Assembly (NCBI GenBank): GCA_947630075.1 | Contig: CANRGF010000009.1 | Span: forward strand, 1 to 16,988 | DNA length: 16,988 bases | Reading direction: 5' to 3' | Source: an uncultured Clostridia bacterium | Lineage (GTDB): Bacteria > Bacillota > Clostridia > Christensenellales > UBA1242 | Shown: positions 1-6,820 of the stretch, piece by piece | Position numbering within the stretch: the first letter of the stretch is position 1 | Layout: each line of letters begins with the position of its first letter | Notes under the pieces: generated by a model | What the model was told of the DNA's origin: nothing | Databases searched by the model: none | The model's input: only the letters and a program-made list of their open reading frames with translations | Program-made: the position numbers and the translations under genes

Positions 1-168
1 TTACTACCAATTCCGGCACTAGACGGCTTTCAAATGCTTTTCGTTGGCATTGAAGCAGTCCGCAAAAAGCCGGTCAAACGAAAGGTCGTCAACATGATAA
101 ACAACATCGGGCTTATTGTGTTGCTAGGCTTTGTGATAATAGTGGATATTTTGCAATTTATTCTATGA
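1..168 (+). CDS. rseP: RseP/RasP-type site-2 membrane metalloprotease (M50 family), C-terminal end only
   Basis: Reading frame 1 is open from the first base to a TGA at 166-168 and gives 55 residues; the 5' part lies outside the window. The fragment begins LLPIPALDG, the conserved NLLPIPxLDG motif of M50 site-2 proteases, in which the Asp is the third zinc ligand. It ends in a hydrophobic segment (about residues 37-54, NIGLIVLLGFVIIVDILQFI) that fits the last transmembrane helix. The family cleaves membrane-spanning anti-sigma factors and signal-peptide remnants inside the membrane. The zinc HExxH motif and PDZ domain are upstream and not visible. The usual LDGG reads LDGF here. In Bacillus subtilis rasP lies just upstream of proS and polC, so the position next to a PolC-like gene agrees with the call. 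The promoter of the next gene starts 4 bases after the stop. Confidence 0.85.
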   Translation, partial: LLPIPALDGFQMLFVGIEAVRKKPVKRKVVNMINNIGLIVLLGFVIIVDILQFIL

Positions 169-171
169 CAT

Positions 172-200
172 TTGACATTTTCGCCATAATTTGATATAAT
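172..200 (+). promoter_or_regulatory. Perfect sigma-A promoter of the PolC-like exonuclease gene
   Basis: The -35 element TTGACA (172-177) and the -10 element TATAAT (195-200) are both exact consensus, with a 17-bp spacer and an extended TGA (192-194) just before the -10. Transcription would be expected to start about 6-8 bases after the -10, near 206-208. That coincides with the ATG at 207, so the mRNA would be leaderless or nearly so. It lies between the rseP stop and the next start codon. Confidence 0.88.
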
Positions 201-206
201 TCGATT

Positions 207-1727
207 ATGAGCGATAGGATAGAGGATTTAGATAAATTATATCCCGGTTTAAAATTTAAAGACGCAGTTTACACGGAAAAAACCAACACTTGCGTCATAA
301 ATTTTTTATACAATCCTGAATGCTTCACCCCTAATGAAGAGAAGAAGAAGGTTATTGATACCAAAATGCAGGAAATTATCGGCAATTTTGTGCCATTGCA
401 AGCCAACTTCATTTCATGCCCGCTAGATAAGAGGGCAATCGCCAATCACACATACACAACAATCACAAACACATTTCCCGCCATCAGCAAAAACTTTTCT
501 TATGATGATGTGTCGGTTGAAATAGACAATATAAATGTTAATGTAAAGTTAAAATTATCCCCAACAATCTACGATTATGCCACCAATTTAAAGCGTGAGC
601 AACTTATCGCTGAAAAGTTGAAAGAAAGTTTCTTGGCAGATTTTCATGTGGAATTTGTTAAAAAGGACGAAAACGCTCCCCAATCTAGCGCTATTGAAAA
701 GAACATAGAGTTTATGTCTAGCATTAAAGTGGCAGAAGAAAAAACAGTGTTTGAATTGGCCGATGTGCAAAATATCATCGGCAATAACGACTACACTCTA
801 GCAATAGATTTCAGCAAAGTTAAAAATGTAATTGAAAATGTTGTGATATGTGGAGAAGTAACCACATCTCAACGCCGAACATATACCCGTAAATTCACTA
901 AAAATGGCGTGAGCAAAGATGTTGAGCGTACATTTTATATGTTTAGCCTAAAAAACGAAGGCAAGTTTTTAAATTGCAACATTTTCCCTCGCCAAACTGA
1001 TGAGGCAAAAGGCGATTTGATAGAGCCGGGCATGAAAGTCTGTTGCTTTGGTTCGTTCCGCGAATTTAATGGCAGGCTAAATTTCACGGCAATCTCTATT
1101 GCCCGCTGTGAATATAAAAAAGAGGATATTAAATCAAAAATTAAGGGCGTAAACGAAAATTATCATGTTGTGTCCCCGCAAAAATATGTGGACTATGAGC
1201 AGAGCGGTCTGTTTGATGATGAAGATAAAGTTATACCGGGCAGTTATGTTGTGTTTGACCTAGAAACCACGGGCACAGAGGCAAGCAAAGACGCAATCAT
1301 AGAGATTGGTGCTTGCAAAATTGAAAACGGCAAAATCACGGAAACATTTTCCACTTTCGTCAATCCTGAGCGCCACATTCCAGCTGACGCATCAAAAGTC
1401 AACAACATTTATGACGACATGGTGGCAGACGCTCCAACAATCAACTATGTGCTGCCAGATTTCTATAAGTTTTGCTATGGTTCCACAATGGTGGGGCAGA
1501 ATGTTTCGTTTGATATAGGCTTCATTTATAATGTTTCAAAGAAATTATCCTATAATTTCGATAATCCGCTTGAGGACACTTTGCAGATGGCTCACGAAAA
1601 ACTGCCAGGCTTAAAAAATTATAAACTTGGCACAATCGTGGAAAGGCTAAATATCACTCTTGAAAATGCTCACCGCGCATTAAACGATGCCATAGCCACC
1701 GCTAAAGTGTTTATAAAACTTAAGTAG
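207..1727 (+). CDS. PolC-derived protein: N-terminal domain, OB fold and DEDDh 3'-5' exonuclease, without PHP and polymerase domains
   Basis: Residues 1 to about 200 resemble the N-terminal region of PolC. Residues about 208-300 form an OB-fold-like segment (VVICGEV ... KVCCFGSFREFNGRLNF). Residues about 346-506 are a DnaQ/PolC-type exonuclease with all five DEDDh residues: D351 and E353 (VVFDLETTG), D436 (GQNVSFDIG), H489 and D494 (AHRALND). The expected role is 3'-5' proofreading or processing of DNA. Bacillus PolC is about 1430 residues, with the exonuclease inserted in a PHP domain and followed by the polymerase palm, fingers and thumb. Here only about 45 residues separate OB and exonuclease, and the frame stops directly after the exonuclease. 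The 159 bases before rimP hold no polymerase remnant, so this looks like a settled domain architecture rather than a recent frameshift. The position between rseP and rimP is the normal polC locus. No Shine-Dalgarno sequence precedes the ATG, and the promoter geometry suggests a leaderless mRNA. It could be described as a PolC-type exonuclease; which polymerase it serves is not visible. Confidence 0.85.
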   Translation: MSDRIEDLDKLYPGLKFKDAVYTEKTNTCVINFLYNPECFTPNEEKKKVIDTKMQEIIGNFVPLQANFISCPLDKRAIANHTYTTITNTFPAISKNFSYDDVSVEIDNINVNVKLKLSPTIYDYATNLKREQLIAEKLKESFLADFHVEFVKKDENAPQSSAIEKNIEFMSSIKVAEEKTVFELADVQNIIGNNDYTLAIDFSKVKNVIENVVICGEVTTSQRRTYTRKFTKNGVSKDVERTFYMFSLKNEGKFLNCNIFPRQTDEAKGDLIEPGMKVCCFGSFREFNGRLNFTAISIARCEYKKEDIKSKIKGVNENYHVVSPQKYVDYEQSGLFDDEDKVIPGSYVVFDLETTGTEASKDAIIEIGACKIENGKITETFSTFVNPERHIPADASKVNNIYDDMVADAPTINYVLPDFYKFCYGSTMVGQNVSFDIGFIYNVSKKLSYNFDNPLEDTLQMAHEKLPGLKNYKLGTIVERLNITLENAHRALNDAIATAKVFIKLK

Positions 1728-1780
1728 TTAAGGCACAAATTCCGTCAGTTGACTATATCACAGACGAAATAAATAATAAA

Positions 1781-1801
1781 ATTTAAAAAAGTTTTTTAAA
1801 T
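1781..1801. repeat. A/T-only inverted repeat between the PolC-like gene and rimP
   Basis: ATTTAAAAAA (1781-1790) and TTTTTTAAAT (1792-1801) are exact inverted 10-bp arms around a single G. With no G-C pairs and a one-base loop it is a poor RNA terminator. It lies just upstream of the rimP -35 box, where an A-tract could act as an UP-like or bent DNA element. No convincing terminator for the upstream gene was found in 1728-1804. Confidence 0.45.
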
Positions 1802-1804
1802 CTA

Positions 1805-1833
1805 TTGATTTTTAAAAATCTTTGTAGTATAAT
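1805..1833 (+). promoter_or_regulatory. Sigma-A promoter of the rimP-nusA-infB operon
   Basis: TTGATT (1805-1810, 4 of 6 consensus bases) and TATAAT (1828-1833) are separated by 17 bp. The predicted start is near 1840, giving a leader of about 47 nt that opens with the hairpin at 1844-1865. A 14-bp perfect palindrome, GATTTTTAAAAATC (1807-1820), covers half of the -35 box and part of the spacer, so it could be a protein-binding site or simply AT-rich DNA. Confidence 0.8.
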
Positions 1834-1843
1834 AAAAGCAATG

Positions 1844-1865
1844 TAGGAGTGGGCAACCACTCCTA
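1844..1865 (+). ncRNA. 5' leader hairpin of the rimP operon (9-bp stem, GCAA tetraloop)
   Basis: TAGGAGTGG (1844-1852) pairs perfectly with CCACTCCTA (1857-1865) around a GCAA loop of the GNRA class (1853-1856). It begins only a few bases after the predicted transcription start and ends 10 bases before the rimP ribosome binding site AAGGGAG (1876-1882). It has no T-tract, so it is not a terminator. A 5'-terminal stable hairpin typically protects mRNA from 5'-end-dependent decay; a GNRA loop could also dock in a receptor or bind a protein. I recall short GAGTGGG-type hairpins ahead of rimP/ylxS in other Bacillota, but I could not verify this here. Confidence 0.7.
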
Positions 1866-1886
1866 ACTTGGTTTTAAGGGAGTTTT

Positions 1887-2339
1887 ATGAAGGTTGCAGA
1901 TTTAGTTTTTGAAGCCATTTCACCACTTTTTAAAGGCGACATTAGGCTTGTTGAAGTGGAGTATGTTAAGCAAAATGATGGCATGCATCTAGTTGTCTTA
2001 ATTGATAAAGAAGGCGGCGTTTCAATCGATGATTGTGTTGCGGTTAATGACCTTATCACACCCACGATTGATGACCTAAACCCAACGGGTGATGCTTCTT
2101 ATGCTCTTGATGTGTCATCTTATGGGTTAGATAGGCCACTCAAATTTGATTGGCAGTTTAAGAAATATGATAATCAAAAAGTTGAGGTCAAACTTTATAA
2201 AAAAGTGAACGGCAGAAAAGAGTTTGTTGCCACCTTGCTTAATCGAGATGAAGAAAAAACATATTTCAACGAGGCAGAAGAAAACTTTTCAATTTCCAAT
2301 GCGGATATAGCATATATTATCCCATATATAGAGTTTTAA
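1887..2339 (+). CDS. rimP: Ribosome maturation factor RimP
   Basis: The 150-residue product has the size and layout of RimP (YlxS): an N-terminal alpha/beta domain (residues about 1-75, with LVEVEYVKQNDGMHLVVLIDKEGGVSIDDCVAVN) and a C-terminal SH3-like domain (about 80-150). The segment YALDVSSYGLDRPLKF matches the family signature between the two domains (LEVSSPGLDRPL in typical members). RimP binds the 30S subunit and assists late 16S rRNA folding around S12. The ATG is preceded by AAGGGAG (1876-1882) at a normal distance. It is the first gene of the operon and is followed by nusA, the conserved order in bacteria. The nusA ribosome binding site overlaps the rimP stop codon. Confidence 0.95.
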   Translation: MKVADLVFEAISPLFKGDIRLVEVEYVKQNDGMHLVVLIDKEGGVSIDDCVAVNDLITPTIDDLNPTGDASYALDVSSYGLDRPLKFDWQFKKYDNQKVEVKLYKKVNGRKEFVATLLNRDEEKTYFNEAEENFSISNADIAYIIPYIEF

Positions 2340-2350
2340 GGAGAATATTC

Positions 2351-3481
2351 ATGATTAACAAAGATTTTTTTGAAGCATTAAAAGATTTAGAGGCAGAGAA
2401 GGGCATAAACGAAGAGGTGTTTATCCAAGCCTTAGAGCAAGCGCTCACAGCCGCATATAAGAAAAATAGCGGCATGGCAAAGAATGCACAAGTTCGCTTG
2501 TTGCCTGAAAAGAACCAGATTAAGATTTATTCTTATCGCACAGTTGTTGATGAGGTTGAAGATGAAGAAAAGGAAATCAGCCTAGAAGAAGCTCATCAAT
2601 TAAAGCATTCTTATAAGGTTGGGGACCAAGTTATGCAAGAAGAATCCACTAAGGATTTCAACCGCATAGCAGTGCAAACGGCAAAGCAAGTTATCACTCA
2701 AAAGATTAAAGAATTTGAAAAACAGTCAATTTCAAAAGACCTTGCCGAAAAAGAGGGCAAACTGATTGTGGCAAATGTTAAGAGAAAGGATTTAGACAAT
2801 GTCTATCTTGAAATTGGCGGCACAACACTTGAAGGCTTGCTCACAAAGCGCGATTTGATGCCAACCGACAATCTAAAGCCGGGCGACCGCATCAAAGTTT
2901 ATGTCCGCCACATCAAAGATGATTTCCGTGGCACAGTTGTGCAAGTTTCTCGCACACACCCAAATTTCGTTAAAATGCTTTTAGAACTGGAAGTGCCAGA
3001 GTTGAATAATGGTGAAATAAGCATTGTCGGCGTGGTTCGTGAGGCAGGTTTGCGCACCAAAATTGCCGTAACTTCAAATGTTCCAAATCTTGACGCAGTT
3101 GGTGCTTGCGTTGGCAATAAAGGCTCTCGTATTAACGCAGTTATCAACGAATTAAACGGCGAAAAGATTGATATTATCAATTATAGCGAAAACCCAGCAG
3201 ATTATATTGTTGCCGCATTGTCGCCAGCAGAAGTGAGCGAAATCACGGTGGACACAGCCGCAGGTGTGGCAAATGTGCTTGTGCCAGAAAACAAATTGTC
3301 CCTAGCCATAGGCAAGGGCGGGCACAATGTTAGATTAGCAGCTAAATTAACGGGCTATAAAATCGATGTTAAGCCAATCAAAGCCAACACGGCAACTCAA
3401 ACAAAAGCAAACGATGTTGTAACCGCTGGCAATGCAAACATAATTATAGATGACGATTTCTTCAGTGATATTGATGAATAG
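2351..3481 (+). CDS. nusA: Transcription termination/antitermination protein NusA
   Basis: NusA binds RNA polymerase and nascent RNA, modulating pausing, intrinsic termination and antitermination with NusB/NusE. The 376 residues match the short Bacillota form without C-terminal AR repeats. An N-terminal RNA-polymerase-binding domain (about 1-125) is followed by an S1 domain (about 135-200, KLIVANVKRKDLDNVYLEIG). KH1 has the loop G255-N-K-G258 in GACVGNKGSRI, and KH2 has G321-K-G-G324 in LAIGKGGHNVRLA. The tail is acidic (DDDFFSDIDE). The start follows AAGGAG (2338-2343), which overlaps the rimP stop. NusB is encoded in the same window at 13475, so two partners of the same complex lie about 10 kb apart. 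Confidence 0.97.
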   Translation: MINKDFFEALKDLEAEKGINEEVFIQALEQALTAAYKKNSGMAKNAQVRLLPEKNQIKIYSYRTVVDEVEDEEKEISLEEAHQLKHSYKVGDQVMQEESTKDFNRIAVQTAKQVITQKIKEFEKQSISKDLAEKEGKLIVANVKRKDLDNVYLEIGGTTLEGLLTKRDLMPTDNLKPGDRIKVYVRHIKDDFRGTVVQVSRTHPNFVKMLLELEVPELNNGEISIVGVVREAGLRTKIAVTSNVPNLDAVGACVGNKGSRINAVINELNGEKIDIINYSENPADYIVAALSPAEVSEITVDTAAGVANVLVPENKLSLAIGKGGHNVRLAAKLTGYKIDVKPIKANTATQTKANDVVTAGNANIIIDDDFFSDIDE

Positions 3482-3489
3482 GAGGCATA

Positions 3490-3747
3490 ATGCATAATAA
3501 GCAAGAGCGTTCGTGCGTTGCCTGTCGCCAAAAAAAGCTACAAACAGAAATGCTAAGAATAGCGAAAATCAATGGTGAATTTGTGCTAGATGAGGCTCAA
3601 AAATTGGCTGGCAGAGGAGCGTATGTTTGCAAAACAAAGTCATGCTTATCACTCACAATCAAAAAGAAGCAATTAAATCGAGCATTCAAAACAAATGTTC
3701 CAAATGAAATTTATGAAAAATTAGGAGAATATGAGCAAAATTGTTAG
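3490..3747 (+). CDS. rnpM: YlxR-family RNA-binding protein RnpM (RNase P modulator)
   Basis: This is a small basic protein of 85 residues with the YlxR signatures RSCVACRQKK (residues 7-16, C9 and C12) and GRGAYVC followed by a second Cys pair. In Bacillus subtilis the YlxR protein binds the RNase P RNA and dampens its activity, hence the name RnpM; extending that role here is by family. The start is set by AGGAGG (3480-3485), which overlaps the nusA stop. It overlaps the next gene by 17 bases. Its position between nusA and ylxQ is conserved across Bacillota. Confidence 0.93.
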   Translation: MHNKQERSCVACRQKKLQTEMLRIAKINGEFVLDEAQKLAGRGAYVCKTKSCLSLTIKKKQLNRAFKTNVPNEIYEKLGEYEQNC

Positions 3748-4027
3748 TTATATCGGCTTTGCAATCAAAGCAAGAAAGATAGTGGTGGGGCAATCAAGCC
3801 TAAAAACAGAAAAAAAGAAAATCCATCTTATCTTAGTTTGCCCAACAGCAAGCGAAAACTTAAAAAATTTGGCAAACAATCTTGCAATAAAGCATGGCTG
3901 CAAAACATTTTGCCCCGCATCTAATTTAGATGAGTTATCCCATTTGAATGGTGTGAAAATTATGGGAATAATCGATGAAAACTTGGCAAACGCAATTTTA
4001 AAAGAAGGAGAAAATAATATTGGCTAA
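3731..4027 (+). CDS. ylxQ: YlxQ, L7Ae/L30e-family RNA-binding protein
   Basis: The 98-residue protein fits the L7Ae/L30e fold: IGFAIKARKIVVGQSSL at the N-terminus, a central strand plus the ASENLKN helix (typical family members read DASENT), and a C-terminal IMGIIDENLANAILKE helix. The family binds kink-turn RNA; in Bacillus YlxQ is a non-essential L7Ae relative of uncertain role. The start is chosen from AGGAG (3723-3727) just ahead of ATG 3731, inside the 3' end of rnpM. The 3' end overlaps the infB start by 8 bases, a coupling arrangement also seen at other junctions of this operon. Confidence 0.88.
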   Translation: MSKIVSYIGFAIKARKIVVGQSSLKTEKKKIHLILVCPTASENLKNLANNLAIKHGCKTFCPASNLDELSHLNGVKIMGIIDENLANAILKEGENNIG

Positions 4028-6452
4028 CGAAACAAAAAATCAAGAGTTCAACAAATCAATTAAAGCGCTTCAATCCATGGTGAAGGACAAGATGTTTATT
4101 TCTCTTGCCGAAAAGTTTTTTAATTTAAAGCAAGAAATTAGTTCGCTCACCCGCTCCATGAAAGAAAAGGAAACAGCGCTTTTAACTGAAACTAAGGCTC
4201 CACAAGTGGAAGAGAAACCTGTTGAAGTTGTTAAAGAGCCTGTGAAGGAACAGCCTGTTCAAGAGGTTAAAGAGCCTAAAAAGCAAAATCAGCCTAACCA
4301 AAGTTTTCAAAGGCAACCACAAAAGGATTTTAAGCGTCCTTTTAATGCTAACAACCAAAATTTCAATAGAAACCAGCAAAATAAGCCTAATCAGAATAGG
4401 CAAAATTTAAAGCCAGGTCAAAAGCCACAAGGGCAGAGGCCACCGTTTAATAAGGATCAAAAACGCCCTAGTATTAATTATGCTCAGCCTGTCATCACCT
4501 CAAGTCCAACGCGCAATTTCGCAAACAAAAAGAAAGATAATTCTCATTTTGAAGAAAAGCGTCAATACACAAAGCGTGATTTATTAAAGCGTGGCATGAT
4601 TGAAGGTGTTGATGAAGATAGGCTATTAATTGTCCGCAAAAACCGCACAAAGAAAAAGGATAATCCTGAAGCAGTTAGATTAGCAGATAAGCCACAAGGC
4701 CCTGTGGTTGTGAACACAGACAACATCACAGTGAAACTCCTAAGCGAGTTGAGTGGCAAACCTGTTAGCGAAATAATTAAGAAATTCATGGTGCTTGGCA
4801 TGATGGTAACCATCAATTCAACTATTGAATTTTCAACTGCTGAGTTAATCATGTCAGATATGGGCATTGAATTAGTGCAAAAACTAGACAAAACTAGTGA
4901 AGATAAATTAAAAGAAGTTCAGCAAAACATCAAGTCTTATAACGATGAAGATGCAATATCTCGTCCACCAATCGTAACAGTTATGGGTCATGTTGACCAC
5001 GGCAAAACAAGTCTGCTTGATTACATCCGCAAATCTAAAGTTGCTCTTGGTGAAGCGGGCGGCATCACTCAGGCAATCGGTGCTTATAGAGTGAAAGTAA
5101 ATGATAAATTCATCACTTTTATCGACACTCCAGGTCATGAAGCCTTCACTGCAATGCGTGCACGCGGAGCGTCTATCACAGATATTGCAATATTAATCGT
5201 TGCGGCGGACGATGGCGTTATGCCGCAAGCAGTTGAAGCAATCAATCAAATTAAATTTGCAAAAATACCTATGATTGTTGCAATCAACAAAATGGATAAG
5301 CCGCATGCCGACCCAGATAGAATTATGCAACAATTAGCAGAGCATAATGTCATTCCAGAAGCGTGGGGAGGAGATGCAATTATTTGCAAAATTTCAGCAC
5401 ACACAGGTGAAGGGATAGACAAATTGCTAGAAACAATCTTGCTCGTGGCTGAAATGCAAAATCTAAAAGCAAATCCTAATATGCCAGCAATCGGCACAAT
5501 TATGGAAGCCCGCCTAGATAAGGGCAAGGGTGCAGTTGCTTCACTCATTGTTAAGGACGGCTCACTAAAGATTGGCGACACAATAGTTTCCGGCACTAGC
5601 CTATGCAAAGTTAAAGCGATGATAGACGAAAATAATCATCAAGTTAAGATTGCTGAACCAAGCATGCCTGTAACAGTGCTAGGATTTAACGAAGTTCCAG
5701 ACGCTGGCGAAGTGTTCACTGCTGTTGATGAAAAACTTTCAAAACAAATCGTTGAAGAGCGCAAAGCAAAGAAAAAGGAAGATTTAATCAAAAATAGTGG
5801 TGGCAACACGCTTGAAGACTTAATTCAAAAAACTAGCGAAAAAGATGTTAAGATTTTAAATCTTGTGCTTAAAACCGATGTCAATGGCTCACTTGAAGCA
5901 ATCAAATCTTCTGTTATGAAGTTTGTGAACGATGAAGTGAAAATCAACATTCTTCATAGTGGAGTGGGCGCAGTGAATGAAAGCGACCTTATCTTGGCAA
6001 ACGCATCAAACGCTATGGTCATCGCATTCAATGTGGGGCAAGATAGCAAAGTTAAATCTCTTGCAGAGAGAATGAAAATCAAGATATATTCATATAAGAT
6101 AATTTACGAATTGCTAGATGAAATTGAGCGCGTGGTTAAAGGCATGAAAGAGCCTAAATATGAAGAAGAATATCTTGGCAGGGCAGAAGTTATTGCTGTG
6201 TTCAAATTGTCCACAAGCGGAATTGTTGCCGGTTGCATGGTTAAAGACGGCAAACTAGTTCGCGGTGAGCATGTTAGAATTTATCGTGGCGATAATGTTG
6301 TGGCAGAAACCGAGATTAAGTCGTTAAAGATTGTTAAGGACGATGTGAAAGAGGCAGGCAAGGATAGAGAGTGTGGCGTAAAAACCAATTTTGACGAAAT
6401 TGCAGTTGGTGATAGAATTGAGTGCTTCACGCTTAAAAGGATAGACCAATGA
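4020..6452 (+). CDS. infB: Translation initiation factor IF-2
   Basis: IF-2 is the GTPase that brings fMet-tRNA to the 30S subunit and promotes subunit joining. The 810-residue protein has a short helical N-terminus. A low-complexity linker rich in Pro, Gln, Asn, Lys and Arg follows (about 60-165). Next come an IF2_N module (about 235-290, LLSELSGKPVSEIIKKFMVLG) and the G domain with G1 GHVDHGKT (323-330), G3 DTPGH (369-373) and G4 NKMD (423-426). The C-terminal domains end in CGVKTNFDEIAVGDRIECF, as usual. The start is a TTG at 4020, 9 bases after AAGGAG (4005-4010); it lies within the last codons of ylxQ. The next in-frame ATG is well inside the N-terminal helix (ALQSMVKDKM). The gene overlaps rbfA by 4 bases (ATGA). 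Confidence 0.97.
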   Translation: MANETKNQEFNKSIKALQSMVKDKMFISLAEKFFNLKQEISSLTRSMKEKETALLTETKAPQVEEKPVEVVKEPVKEQPVQEVKEPKKQNQPNQSFQRQPQKDFKRPFNANNQNFNRNQQNKPNQNRQNLKPGQKPQGQRPPFNKDQKRPSINYAQPVITSSPTRNFANKKKDNSHFEEKRQYTKRDLLKRGMIEGVDEDRLLIVRKNRTKKKDNPEAVRLADKPQGPVVVNTDNITVKLLSELSGKPVSEIIKKFMVLGMMVTINSTIEFSTAELIMSDMGIELVQKLDKTSEDKLKEVQQNIKSYNDEDAISRPPIVTVMGHVDHGKTSLLDYIRKSKVALGEAGGITQAIGAYRVKVNDKFITFIDTPGHEAFTAMRARGASITDIAILIVAADDGVMPQAVEAINQIKFAKIPMIVAINKMDKPHADPDRIMQQLAEHNVIPEAWGGDAIICKISAHTGEGIDKLLETILLVAEMQNLKANPNMPAIGTIMEARLDKGKGAVASLIVKDGSLKIGDTIVSGTSLCKVKAMIDENNHQVKIAEPSMPVTVLGFNEVPDAGEVFTAVDEKLSKQIVEERKAKKKEDLIKNSGGNTLEDLIQKTSEKDVKILNLVLKTDVNGSLEAIKSSVMKFVNDEVKINILHSGVGAVNESDLILANASNAMVIAFNVGQDSKVKSLAERMKIKIYSYKIIYELLDEIERVVKGMKEPKYEEEYLGRAEVIAVFKLSTSGIVAGCMVKDGKLVRGEHVRIYRGDNVVAETEIKSLKIVKDDVKEAGKDRECGVKTNFDEIAVGDRIECFTLKRIDQ

Positions 6453-6820
6453 AAAATATCCGCCTAGAAAGAATTAATAGCGAACTTCAAAAAGCCATCT
6501 CTTCAATCATTGATAATGATTTGAGAGACCCGCAGATAGACGCAATAATTAGTGTAAATCAAGTGGAAATCACACCAGATTTGGCGTATGCAAAAGTTTT
6601 TATCACCTCCATTGGCAAAACTCCAACCGATGAGATTGTGGCAAGATTAAAGGGTGCTGGCGGTTTTATCCGCGGCAAACTATCTAAAAAGATAGATTTG
6701 AGAATTACGCCTCGCTTGGAGTTTTTGAAGGACACTTCGCAAGAGTATTCAAACAAAATTGATAGCATTTTAAAAACCATAAAATATTCCACACCGGCGG
6801 ACGGCGATGATGATAACTAA
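6449..6820 (+). CDS. rbfA: Ribosome-binding factor A
   Basis: RbfA is a KH-like 30S maturation factor that binds near 16S rRNA helix 1 and is needed for 5' end processing and cold adaptation. The 123 residues include the family pattern: an N-terminal helix RLERINSELQKAISSIIDND, then LRDPQIDAIISVNQVEITPDLAYAKVFIT, and a C-terminal stretch RITPRLEFLKDTSQEYSNKIDSIL. The ATG overlaps the infB stop (ATGA), and a weak AAAGGA lies upstream at 6436-6441. The 3' end overlaps truB by 14 bases. An acidic DGDDDN tail ends the protein; its codons also contain the tandem ATGs of truB. Confidence 0.94.
   Translation: MKNIRLERINSELQKAISSIIDNDLRDPQIDAIISVNQVEITPDLAYAKVFITSIGKTPTDEIVARLKGAGGFIRGKLSKKIDLRITPRLEFLKDTSQEYSNKIDSILKTIKYSTPADGDDDN

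Noticed and set aside
207..1727. The PolC-like gene as a pseudogene caused by a frameshift or stop
   Set aside because: The frame is intact with all catalytic residues, the PHP domain is absent internally as well as the polymerase at the end, and no polymerase-like codons were found downstream; a single lesion cannot explain this.
1743..1766. Possible terminator hairpin after the PolC-like gene (CGTC with GACG)
   Set aside because: Only four base pairs enclose a long loop and no T run follows closely; not enough to call a terminator.
4182..5608. Several long open frames on the minus strand across infB (for example 5246-5608)
   Set aside because: They are antisense to strongly conserved infB codons, have no ribosome binding sites, and their translations look like complement artefacts of Lys/Gln/Asn-rich or GTPase coding sequence.
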